Assembly: GCA_947461335.1 (NCBI GenBank)
Contig: CANHLB010000113.1
Span: 1-6,152 of the forward strand
Direction: 5' to 3'
Source: Burkholderiaceae bacterium
GTDB lineage: Bacteria; Pseudomonadota; Gammaproteobacteria; Burkholderiales; Burkholderiaceae
Length of the DNA stretch: 6,152 nucleotides
The notes beneath the pieces were generated by a model that saw nothing but the letters and a program-made list of their open reading frames with translations, had not been told where the DNA came from and ran no database searches. A program made the position numbers and the translations under genes. How positions within the stretch are numbered: position 1 is the stretch's first letter; every line of letters starts with the position of its first letter. This document shows positions 1 through 5,241 of the stretch, one piece after another.

Positions 1-1
1 A

Positions 2-751
2 TCCAGTACGTGGCAGGTAACTAGCAACATGAGTACTCCACGTGTAAATCCAACAGCAACCTTACTGAATAATGGAAAAGTGTTGGTCGTGGGTGGATAT
101 TCCTACGATAGCAATTGCTGCGCCCTTGCTAGTGCTGAAATTTATGATCCTGCTACTAGAACCTTTTCTCTTACTGGATCCTTGTCTACTGCACGTCGAA
201 ATGCAACAGCAACCCTACTGAATAACGGCACAGTATTAATAGCTGGTGGCTACAACGGAAGCAATTTAGATGCGCCAGAAATTTACGATCCAACTACTGG
301 TAGGTTTAGTGTGATAGGTTCAATGGGTACACCTCGCCGCTTTCCAACAGCCAATCTTTTGTTAGATGGAAAAATATTAGTTCTAGGTGGATATGGAGAA
401 AACAATACTGTGCTTGCATCTGCCAGTTTATATAATGCACAAACAGGTACTTTTTCTTATACGGGTTCAATGAACACTCCAACTGGCCGACAAACATCCA
501 CGCTGTTGATCGATGGCAAGGTTCTGGTCGCTGGTGGATACAATCCAGGGACAGATCAAGTGTTATCTTCTGCAGAACTTTATGACCCAATTACAGGCAC
601 GTTTTCTGTTACTGGATCCATGACGGTTCCCCGCTGGCGTCATGCTGAGGCTCGTTTATTAAATGGCGACGTCTTAATAGTGGGTGGCGCAAACGTAGGT
701 GGAAACGCCGGCGGCGCAATTGCATCGGCAGAGACCTACACGAGAAAATGA
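2..751 (+). CDS. Kelch-repeat beta-propeller protein, 5'-partial (C-terminal part)
   Basis: The frame is open from base 2, and the residues before the first ATG (position 29), WQVTSN-MSTPR, already match the end of a kelch blade (compare FSVTGSMTVPR further on). That ATG is therefore internal and the gene starts outside the window. Five kelch blades are visible. Counting from the ATG at 29, the glycine doublets fall near residues 22, 73, 120, 169 and 219, a spacing of 47-51 residues. Each blade follows the pattern S(M/L)xTxR...LLxxGxVLVxGGY...SAExYDPxTGTFS. The last blade ends at SAETYTRK without its final strand, as expected when the N-terminus closes the propeller. Kelch propellers mediate protein or carbohydrate binding, and bacterial proteins with this spacing are often exported, but the signal peptide region is not in view. 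No enzymatic residues can be assigned. The family call is firm; the specific function is unknown. Confidence 0.87.
   Translation, partial: SSTWQVTSNMSTPRVNPTATLLNNGKVLVVGGYSYDSNCCALASAEIYDPATRTFSLTGSLSTARRNATATLLNNGTVLIAGGYNGSNLDAPEIYDPTTGRFSVIGSMGTPRRFPTANLLLDGKILVLGGYGENNTVLASASLYNAQTGTFSYTGSMNTPTGRQTSTLLIDGKVLVAGGYNPGTDQVLSSAELYDPITGTFSVTGSMTVPRWRHAEARLLNGDVLIVGGANVGGNAGGAIASAETYTRK
46..228 (+). repeat. Near-identical 30-bp direct repeats inside the kelch gene
   Basis: Bases 46-75 and 199-228 match at 27 of 30 positions and are 153 bp (51 codons) apart, one kelch blade. They encode the start of the blade core (N-x-TATLLNNG). The later blades are much more diverged at DNA level in the same segment, so these two blades look like a comparatively recent duplication or have been homogenised by recombination. 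Confidence 0.75.
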
Positions 752-834
752 GACTAGGATAAGGTTCAAGTAATCCAGACCATAGGGAAGAAATCATATT
801 CCAAGGAGCTGAACTATTTGTTGAATCAGATCTT

Positions 835-857
835 AGCTAAACAATGTTTAACTTTTT
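835..857 (+). terminator. Weak candidate intrinsic terminator of the kelch gene
   Basis: The sequence TAAAC-AAT-GTTTA (838-850) forms a 5-bp AT-rich hairpin. Beyond one C/A mismatch it extends by AG/CT, and it is followed by a run of five T. It lies in the 121-bp gap between the convergent kelch and small-secreted-protein genes, where a terminator is expected. The stem is short and poor in GC, so it may be chance. No other stronger hairpin was seen in 752-872. Confidence 0.3.
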
Positions 858-872
858 GCTACAAGACTCGCT

Positions 873-1196
873 TTAAGTACTCATTTTAGAATCAGCAGCA
901 AGGCAGCTTTTCATTGCCTTAAGCTCTATTGCTTTGAGCCATTCAGGCTTTGCTTTAGCATTCATCAGTAACTCATTCACCTGCCTATTACTTGCATTTT
1001 TAGAAATATAGTCAGCGAGGCAACTGCAGTAAGGCTTAAAGTCTTCTTCAGTAAGGGATTTCTTTTTAATATCTTTATGTTCTTGCAGTTGTTCTTGAGC
1101 GCAGTTTTTCTGAAAATCACTAGAAATTGCTTGAGCTTGGGCATAACCAGAGATAGCTACTAAAAAACCAACTATTAGAAACTTTGCCTTTAACAT
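873..1196 (-). CDS. Small secreted four-cysteine protein, unknown function
   Basis: A 107-residue protein with a clear Sec signal peptide: a basic start (MLKAKF), a hydrophobic stretch (LIVGFLVAISG) and an alanine-rich cleavage region (YAQAQA), giving a mature protein of about 84 residues. The mature part is lysine-rich and helical in character. It has four cysteines: one near the new N-terminus (NCAQ), a C-S-C pair in the middle (YCSC) and one near the end (KSCL), so one or two disulfides in the periplasm are plausible. There is no CxxCH, so it is not a c-type cytochrome. The start chosen is ATG at 1196, because an AAGGTG Shine-Dalgarno sits 6 nt upstream; a GTG at 1205 is in frame but overlaps that site. 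It is the last gene of the LON-DUF2236 run, 14 bp after the DUF2236 stop. I do not recognise a named family; small periplasmic proteins with this Cys pattern occur in betaproteobacteria. Confidence 0.8.
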   Translation of the reverse strand: MLKAKFLIVGFLVAISGYAQAQAISSDFQKNCAQEQLQEHKDIKKKSLTEEDFKPYCSCLADYISKNASNRQVNELLMNAKAKPEWLKAIELKAMKSCLAADSKMST

Positions 1197-1202
1197 TTTT
1201 AT

Positions 1203-1208
1203 CACCTT
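1203..1208 (-). promoter_or_regulatory. Ribosome binding site that decides the start at 1196
   Basis: Read on the minus strand this is AAGGTG followed by ATAAAA and then ATG, a 6-nt spacing. The upstream in-frame GTG (1205-1203) is part of this element and would have no usable spacing of its own, so the shorter, 107-residue reading is preferred. Confidence 0.7.
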
Positions 1209-1210
1209 AT

Positions 1211-2074
1211 TTATTCATAAACTCTTCGGTAAGAGTGCGCAGCTACTCCATCTTTGAGTGCATCTCTAATTGGGATAGCTATTAAATCGATACTTTTATT
1301 GACTAAGACTTTTTCTAGTGTAGATGGAATTGGCTTTTTCAGTTTGGCATGAGCCCAACTAGGAAGATTGATAAAGCCAGCCTTGCTAATCAGTCTTACA
1401 AAAGGCTTAGACTGCAAATTACTAGGAAAGTCATCTAAAAGTTGAATGATGCTTTGGGCACGCTCACCATAGTTGAGTTCTGGTAGATAAGATTCAATTG
1501 CTTCCTGGGTTCCTTTGAGAGTATCGGGCAAGTTATGAGCACCAAGCATTTCTCCCAAGACTTTCATTTCTTTGAAGTATTGATCCTGTTCTTGTCTAGT
1601 GAGCTTTGGTTGTCGATAGCTTTGATAGGCCTCTAGAAAACTGAGCGTTTCCGTTAGATGAACCCAGGCTAATAAATGGGGATCAGTTGCAATGTAAGGT
1701 TTTCCAAACTCATCACTCCCATGAATATGTTTGTGAATTCTATTCACCTTATTAATAATCTCATGCGCCATTTCATGAGATCCATAAGTAGTTGCAGCGA
1801 TAAAGTAGGCAGTTCTGCCTAATCTGCCTTTGAGATCTTTTCTAAAGCTTGAATGATCCCAGACTCCTGCCAATGCTTGGGGGTGTAGGGCTTGAAGGAC
1901 TAAAGAGCTGATACCCCCAATCATCATGGAGATAAAGTCAGCATGAACTCTCCAGGCGATAGATTCAGGACCAAATAGGCCCCTATCTCCCTTGGGAGTA
2001 AGAAACGCTACTGGAGGTCCGCTACTACCCCCTACCATTTCCCGAATGGTTTTACGAATGATCTCATCAAGCAT
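1211..2074 (-). CDS. DUF2236 / MpaB-Lcp-like heme-oxygenase-family protein
   Basis: A 287-residue protein carrying the hallmarks of the DUF2236 family, which includes the fungal MpaB' oxygenase and the rubber oxygenase Lcp. Visible motifs in order are GPESIAWRVHAD (35-46), LQALHP (60-65), HSSFRKDLKGRLGRT (74-88), a histidine-rich helix IHKHIHG (113-119) and YIATDPHLLAWVH (127-139), followed by a helical C-terminal part. In Lcp the fold binds heme b through a histidine; the conserved histidines here (44, 64, 118, 133, 139) are the candidates, but I cannot say which is the ligand. There is no signal peptide, so it is probably cytoplasmic. The substrate is unknown; an oxidoreductase role is inferred from the family. 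It begins 4 bp after the LON-domain gene, so it is probably translationally coupled to it. The start is ATG at 2074; no strong Shine-Dalgarno is visible. Length is normal for compact bacterial members. Confidence 0.85.
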   Translation of the reverse strand: MLDEIIRKTIREMVGGSSGPPVAFLTPKGDRGLFGPESIAWRVHADFISMMIGGISSLVLQALHPQALAGVWDHSSFRKDLKGRLGRTAYFIAATTYGSHEMAHEIINKVNRIHKHIHGSDEFGKPYIATDPHLLAWVHLTETLSFLEAYQSYRQPKLTRQEQDQYFKEMKVLGEMLGAHNLPDTLKGTQEAIESYLPELNYGERAQSIIQLLDDFPSNLQSKPFVRLISKAGFINLPSWAHAKLKKPIPSTLEKVLVNKSIDLIAIPIRDALKDGVAAHSYRRVYE

Positions 2075-2078
2075 AGTA

Positions 2079-2723
2079 TCAATGCATCATCTGACTTCTT
2101 AAATCGTCATCTTCAATGATTTCCGAAATCAGATCGAGCCTGATTCTAGGGTTGGTTTGTGCAAGCAAATGGTTCTTCTGAATTAAGGAGATTGGTAGCA
2201 GTTCGGCAAGGCGATTTGAAACCCAGCCACAATCATCGACCTTAAATGGTTTTTTAAACGGAGCATCACCTAAAAGATCTTGGCTTTGTATCACCGAGAT
2301 GATTTCATCAAGTAATTTTGCTGCTTTTTGATGTTCTGCGGGAATGGGGGTAATAGGATCATTTTCTAAAAGTGCAATCTCACCAATCCACAGTCCATTA
2401 GCCTCTTGTTTGCTACTGAGTAATGTAAAGCGCTGTGTACCAAAGGATTTAGTCATATAAAGAGCAGGCTGGATGGGATCAAAATCTTCAATTAGAGCCA
2501 GGGTGCCAATTTTGGAAAAAGATAAAGATAAATCCTCTTCATTGGCATCTGGAGTTTTAATAATGCTCACAATGCCAAATTCTGTCTTTTCCCGTAAGCA
2601 TTGCTTAATCATATCCAGATATCGAGCCTCAAAAATCTTGAGGGCAATTACGCCGTCAGGAAATAGTACAGTTCCCAGTGGAAATAGAGGTATTTTGCGA
2701 GAGCCAGAGTTGAAATTAGTCAT
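2079..2723 (-). CDS. Stand-alone LON substrate-binding domain protein (no protease)
   Basis: A 214-residue protein that is essentially one LON N-terminal (substrate-binding) domain. It opens with IPLFPLGTVLFPDG (11-24), continues with LKIFEARYLDMI (28-39) and FGIVSI (49-54), then the GTLALIEDF strand (73-81) and a helical C-terminal part. There is no AAA+ ATPase and no Ser-Lys protease domain, so it is not a protease by itself. Such short proteins are widespread in proteobacteria and are presumed to bind unfolded peptides; their physiological role is not established. The ATG at 2723 is the natural start because the family motif begins about ten residues in. The upstream sequence has no good Shine-Dalgarno. 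It appears to be the first gene of the LON, DUF2236, secreted-protein operon. The gap to the preceding HNH gene is 117 bp, enough for its own promoter. Confidence 0.88.
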   Translation of the reverse strand: MTNFNSGSRKIPLFPLGTVLFPDGVIALKIFEARYLDMIKQCLREKTEFGIVSIIKTPDANEEDLSLSFSKIGTLALIEDFDPIQPALYMTKSFGTQRFTLLSSKQEANGLWIGEIALLENDPITPIPAEHQKAAKLLDEIISVIQSQDLLGDAPFKKPFKVDDCGWVSNRLAELLPISLIQKNHLLAQTNPRIRLDLISEIIEDDDLRSQMMH

Positions 2724-2770
2724 TTAATCAATGTAATGGATTTATCTCATCTTTGCTGATATGCCATTGC

Positions 2771-2824
2771 GACCCTAAGCTTTGATTTAGCTATTTGGAC
2801 CGCAACCCTACTTAAGCTAGGGTC
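2771..2824. repeat. Overlapping inverted repeats (ACCCTA/TAGGGT) between HNH and LON genes
   Basis: ACCCTA (2805-2810) and TAGGGT (2818-2823) form a perfect 6-bp hairpin with a 7-nt loop. A second left arm, GACCCTAAGC (2771-2780), could instead pair with GCTAGGGTC (2816-2824) with one bulged base. The two pairings share the right arm and so exclude each other. No U-run follows on the minus strand, so it is not a classical intrinsic terminator for the HNH gene. It may be leader structure or an operator for the LON operon, or simply repeated sequence. Confidence 0.45.
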
Positions 2825-2840
2825 AAAAAAGAATTTTTTC

Positions 2841-3197
2841 CTAAAGGGTTAATTTTTCTTTCAAGCGAGCACTTTTGCGTGATTTTTCATAGAAATGATT
2901 GGGCTTAGATTTAACCCAATGAATAAATCTCTGCATCTCAGGATGTTCTTGAAGGGCTGGGGCGGTATTAAATTGTGTAGCTAGTTCAGTCTCTGTAAAG
3001 AGAGCATGTATTTGGCGATGACAAATACGGTGGAGATATTCTGAAGTTTTCCCACCCTTGGACTTGGGTATTAGGTGATGAGCATCTTTTTGGGATTCAG
3101 GGATAGGGCGGTCGCAAATAGGGCAGACCACAGCCACAACTTTTAGGTGTGGCGTTGGGGCAAGAGAAATCAGCTTCTGCCGAATTTTTCCGATCAT
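2841..3197 (-). CDS. Small HNH endonuclease-family protein
   Basis: A 118-residue protein with a zinc-binding HNH (beta-beta-alpha-metal) core. It shows CPIC (25-28), then AHHLIPKSKGG (39-49), in which the histidine pair is the metal or general-base position, and then LHRICHRQIHALF (55-67) supplying the second Cys/His set. The C-terminal tail is basic (residues 96-118). It belongs to a short, well-conserved proteobacterial HNH family in which this domain makes up nearly the whole protein. Nuclease activity is predicted from the family; the target is unknown and there is no methylase or specificity partner nearby, so a restriction role is not supported. The start is ATG at 3197, since the frame upstream reaches a stop before any other usable start. 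It is divergent from the photolyase operon, sharing a 60-bp control region. It may be a repair or housekeeping nuclease, but that is inference. Confidence 0.85.
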   Translation of the reverse strand: MIGKIRQKLISLAPTPHLKVVAVVCPICDRPIPESQKDAHHLIPKSKGGKTSEYLHRICHRQIHALFTETELATQFNTAPALQEHPEMQRFIHWVKSKPNHFYEKSRKSARLKEKLTL

Positions 3198-3225
3198 GTG
3201 ATTTTTAAAATATTCATGTGTCGTA

Positions 3226-3253
3226 CAAGTTTATTAAATAAGTCATAAACTTG
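3226..3253. promoter_or_regulatory. 28-bp dyad: candidate operator or leader hairpin of the photolyase operon
   Basis: CAAGTTTAT (3226-3234) and ATAAACTTG (3245-3253) are perfect 9-bp inverted repeats separated by 10 bp. After one mismatch the symmetry continues for two more bases (GT/AC). The element sits in the 60-bp gap between the divergent HNH and TIGR03643 genes and ends 4 bp before the GTG start at 3258. Read as DNA it could bind a dimeric regulator acting on one or both genes. Read as RNA, its right arm covers the ribosome-entry region of the first photolyase-operon gene, which has no visible Shine-Dalgarno. No clean sigma-70 boxes could be assigned around it. Confidence 0.55.
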
Positions 3254-3257
3254 CACA

Positions 3258-3527
3258 GTGCCAAAATTATCAATAAAAACACTATCTAAAGCTGATATAT
3301 CCCGCCTGATTGAGATGGCCTGGGAAGATCGGACCCCATTTGATGCCATCGAGAAATCATTTGGTTTATCTGAGCCTCAAGTCATTCAATTAATGCGCCA
3401 TGAACTCAAACGGAGATCCTTTGAGCTGTGGCGTAAGCGCGTTACTGGCAGGGCGACTAAGCATGTGGCCCTTCGAAGCAAGTTAGTAGATCGCGCTTAT
3501 TGCCCAACACAGTATAAAAATAAATGA
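3258..3527 (+). CDS. TIGR03643 / DUF2805 family small protein
   Basis: An 89-residue protein matching the TIGR03643 (DUF2805) family. The core runs from ISRLIEMAWEDRTPF (14-28) through AIEKSFGLSE (30-39) and VIQLMRHELK (42-51) to FELWRKRVTGRATKH (55-69) and ends with ALRS. It is basic and helical. The helix-GLSE-helix arrangement resembles a helix-turn-helix, so nucleic-acid binding is possible but unproven. The family has no established function. The start is GTG at 3258: an in-frame TAA at 3246-3248 rules out a longer product, and the next ATG falls inside the conserved core. No Shine-Dalgarno is visible, and the dyad lies directly upstream. Its stop overlaps the photolyase start (ATGA, 3524-3527), so the two are translationally coupled. 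The additional N-terminal 12 residues and the tail after residue 75 are not part of the conserved block. Confidence 0.88.
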   Translation: MPKLSIKTLSKADISRLIEMAWEDRTPFDAIEKSFGLSEPQVIQLMRHELKRRSFELWRKRVTGRATKHVALRSKLVDRAYCPTQYKNK

Positions 3528-5059
3528 GCACTATTAAACGCTTAGTACTGATTCTTGGAGATCAACTAGATCTGCACGGAGCTGCTCTTAGGGATTTTGA
3601 TTTCAAGACTGATCAAGTGCTCATGATTGAGTCAATTCCAGAGGCTCAATATGTCTGGTCTCATAAAGCCAAAATTGCGCTCTTTTTGTCTGCTATGCGG
3701 CACTTTGCCCAGAGCTTGAAGGATCTCAATTACCCCCTCTCATACATTAAAGACTCGCCCCTATCAATTGTCGAGACCTTAAAACAAAAAATGATCCAAG
3801 AGGGGATTACAGAATTAATTTGCGTTGAGCCTGGTGAGTGGCGTTTAAAACAGCAGATTGAAGAATTGGCCCAAGAGCTAGCACTCACGCTTGAGATGCG
3901 CGAGGATGACCACTTCTATTGCTCGCATCAAGAGTTTATTGAATGGGTGGCTGATAAAAAAGAATTGAGGCTAGAGTACTTTTATCGCTTAATGCGTAAG
4001 CGTCACCATATTCTGGTTGATTCCACGGGGAACCCTGAGGGTGGGCAGTGGAATTTTGATCAAGATAATCGCAAGCCTTATTCTAAAAAGGGCCCCGGCA
4101 TCATTGAGGCCCCGGTTCTCTTTGAGCCAGATCTAGTTACTCAAGAGGTTCTTCAGTTCGTTAACACTACTTACCCTAAGCATCCAGGATCCTTGGATTA
4201 TTTTCGGTGGCCAGTAACTCGAACTCAAGCTCTCGAGGCTTTGGCATATTTTGTGGAATACCGCTTAAGAAATTTTGGGGTGTTTCAGGATGCCATGTGG
4301 ACTGATACCCCATTTGGTTGGCATTCCATTCTTTCGAGCTCGCTTAATCTGAAGTTACTAAATCCGCGTGAGGTAATTGCAGCTGTTTTGCAGGCATGGA
4401 AAAAATACTCTTTAGATCTTGCTACCGTAGAAGGATTTATTCGTCAAATTTTAGGTTGGCGAGAGTTTGTCAGAGGCATGTATTACCTAGATATGCCCAA
4501 GATGGCTCAGGATAATTACTACAATCACCAAAGACCCCTGCCAAAATGGTATTGGTCGGGTCAAACCCATATGGCCTGCATGAAGGATGCAATTGATCAA
4601 ACCCTACAGTACGGCTATGCGCATCATATTCAGCGCTTGATGGTGACCGGGAACTTTGCTCTCTTAGCAGAAATACTGCCAGCGGAAGTCTGTGATTGGT
4701 ACCTGGCAATTTACGTTGATGCAATTGAGTGGGTAGAGCTTCCTAACACTGCTGGGATGGCTCTGTTTGCAAACGGTGGGCGCTTTACGAGTAAGCCTTA
4801 TATAGCCAGCGGCGCCTATATCAAGCGCATGAGTAATTATTGCGACTCTTGCCAGTACAAGCCAGATGTTCGCTTTGGAGAAAAGGCTTGTCCTGTCACC
4901 ACCTTGTATTGGAATTTTTTAATTCAACATCGTAGCCAGTTTGAATCCAGTCCACGCACAAGATTGATGACTGCAAATCTCAAAAGAATTAGCGAAGACG
5001 ACCAAAAGTCGATCGTGGAGCATGCAGAGTATCTTCTTACTCACCTAAATGATCTCTAG
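3524..5059 (+). CDS. FeS-BCP photolyase/cryptochrome (PhrB/CryB-like), predicted (6-4) photolyase
   Basis: A 511-residue flavoprotein of the prokaryotic iron-sulfur photolyase/cryptochrome class (deoxyribodipyrimidine photolyase-related). The N-terminal antenna domain starts with LVLILGDQLD (7-16) and includes SHKAKIALFLSAMRHF (46-61). The C-terminal FAD domain contains FGWHSILSSSLNLKLLNP (264-281), VEGFIRQILGWREFVRG (302-318) and the region ending in MALFANGGR (412-420). Four cysteines, C352, C440, C443 and C456, match the [4Fe-4S] ligands of Agrobacterium PhrB with a constant +2 offset. H368 and L372 correspond to the PhrB active-site pair, and W344, W392 and Y393 to its electron-transfer residues; PhrB numbering is from memory. 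PhrB repairs (6-4) photoproducts using light, FAD and a ribityllumazine antenna, so the same is predicted here, in the cytoplasm on DNA. A purely signalling cryptochrome (as in CryB) cannot be excluded. Length is typical. It overlaps the preceding gene by 4 bp and is followed 8 bp later by DUF2256. The weak upstream ribosome site suits translational coupling. Confidence 0.93.
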   Translation: MSTIKRLVLILGDQLDLHGAALRDFDFKTDQVLMIESIPEAQYVWSHKAKIALFLSAMRHFAQSLKDLNYPLSYIKDSPLSIVETLKQKMIQEGITELICVEPGEWRLKQQIEELAQELALTLEMREDDHFYCSHQEFIEWVADKKELRLEYFYRLMRKRHHILVDSTGNPEGGQWNFDQDNRKPYSKKGPGIIEAPVLFEPDLVTQEVLQFVNTTYPKHPGSLDYFRWPVTRTQALEALAYFVEYRLRNFGVFQDAMWTDTPFGWHSILSSSLNLKLLNPREVIAAVLQAWKKYSLDLATVEGFIRQILGWREFVRGMYYLDMPKMAQDNYYNHQRPLPKWYWSGQTHMACMKDAIDQTLQYGYAHHIQRLMVTGNFALLAEILPAEVCDWYLAIYVDAIEWVELPNTAGMALFANGGRFTSKPYIASGAYIKRMSNYCDSCQYKPDVRFGEKACPVTTLYWNFLIQHRSQFESSPRTRLMTANLKRISEDDQKSIVEHAEYLLTHLNDL

Positions 5060-5067
5060 AGCTTGAT

Positions 5068-5223
5068 ATGGGGGCTTCTTTCAAGGGTAATAAAAGTTTT
5101 CTACCCAGCAAAATCTGCATCGTCTGCAAAAAAGAAATGACCTGGAGAAAGTCGTGGGCCAAAAATTGGGAATCCGTTAAATACTGCTCAGAAGCTTGCA
5201 GGAAAAAGGCGCCAAAGGGATAA
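5068..5223 (+). CDS. DUF2256 zinc-ribbon-like small protein
   Basis: A 51-residue protein that matches DUF2256. It has the two cysteine pairs CIVC (17-20) and CSEAC (40-44), predicted to hold one zinc ion, around the signature tryptophan-rich block TWRKSWAKNW (25-34) and VKYC (37-40). Both ends are lysine-rich, which fits a nucleic-acid or acidic-protein contact. The start is ATG at 5068, 8 bp after the photolyase stop; only weak Shine-Dalgarno sequence is present, so it probably depends on readthrough or reinitiation from the photolyase. The family has no known function, but DUF2256 proteins are recalled as neighbours of photolyase/cryptochrome and TIGR03643 genes, and both are present here. 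A typical length for the family; intact. It is the last gene of the operon and converges on the SDR gene 18 bp away. Confidence 0.88.
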   Translation: MGASFKGNKSFLPSKICIVCKKEMTWRKSWAKNWESVKYCSEACRKKAPKG

Positions 5224-5241
5224 AACTAAATCGATGAGCTC

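Noticed and set aside
306..590. 94-codon open frame on the minus strand inside the kelch gene
   Set aside because: It lies wholly opposite the repetitive kelch coding sequence and its translation resembles no protein family. The plus frame has the repeat pattern.
609..797. 62-codon open frame on the minus strand over the kelch 3' end
   Set aside because: Low-complexity arginine/leucine-rich translation produced by the antisense of a glycine-rich repeat.
2473..2727. 84-codon plus-strand frame opposite the LON-domain gene
   Set aside because: Antisense to a well-recognised LON domain; no domain or ribosome site.
3199..3225. TGAT...CGTA arrangement that loosely recalls an RpoE-ChrR (singlet oxygen) sigma-factor promoter
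   Set aside because: The match is partial, the spacing is uncertain, and it overlaps the start region of the HNH gene. No sigma or anti-sigma gene is present to support it.
4470..4724. 84-codon minus-strand frame inside the photolyase gene
   Set aside because: It overlaps the conserved FAD/Fe-S region of the photolyase and has no recognisable features.
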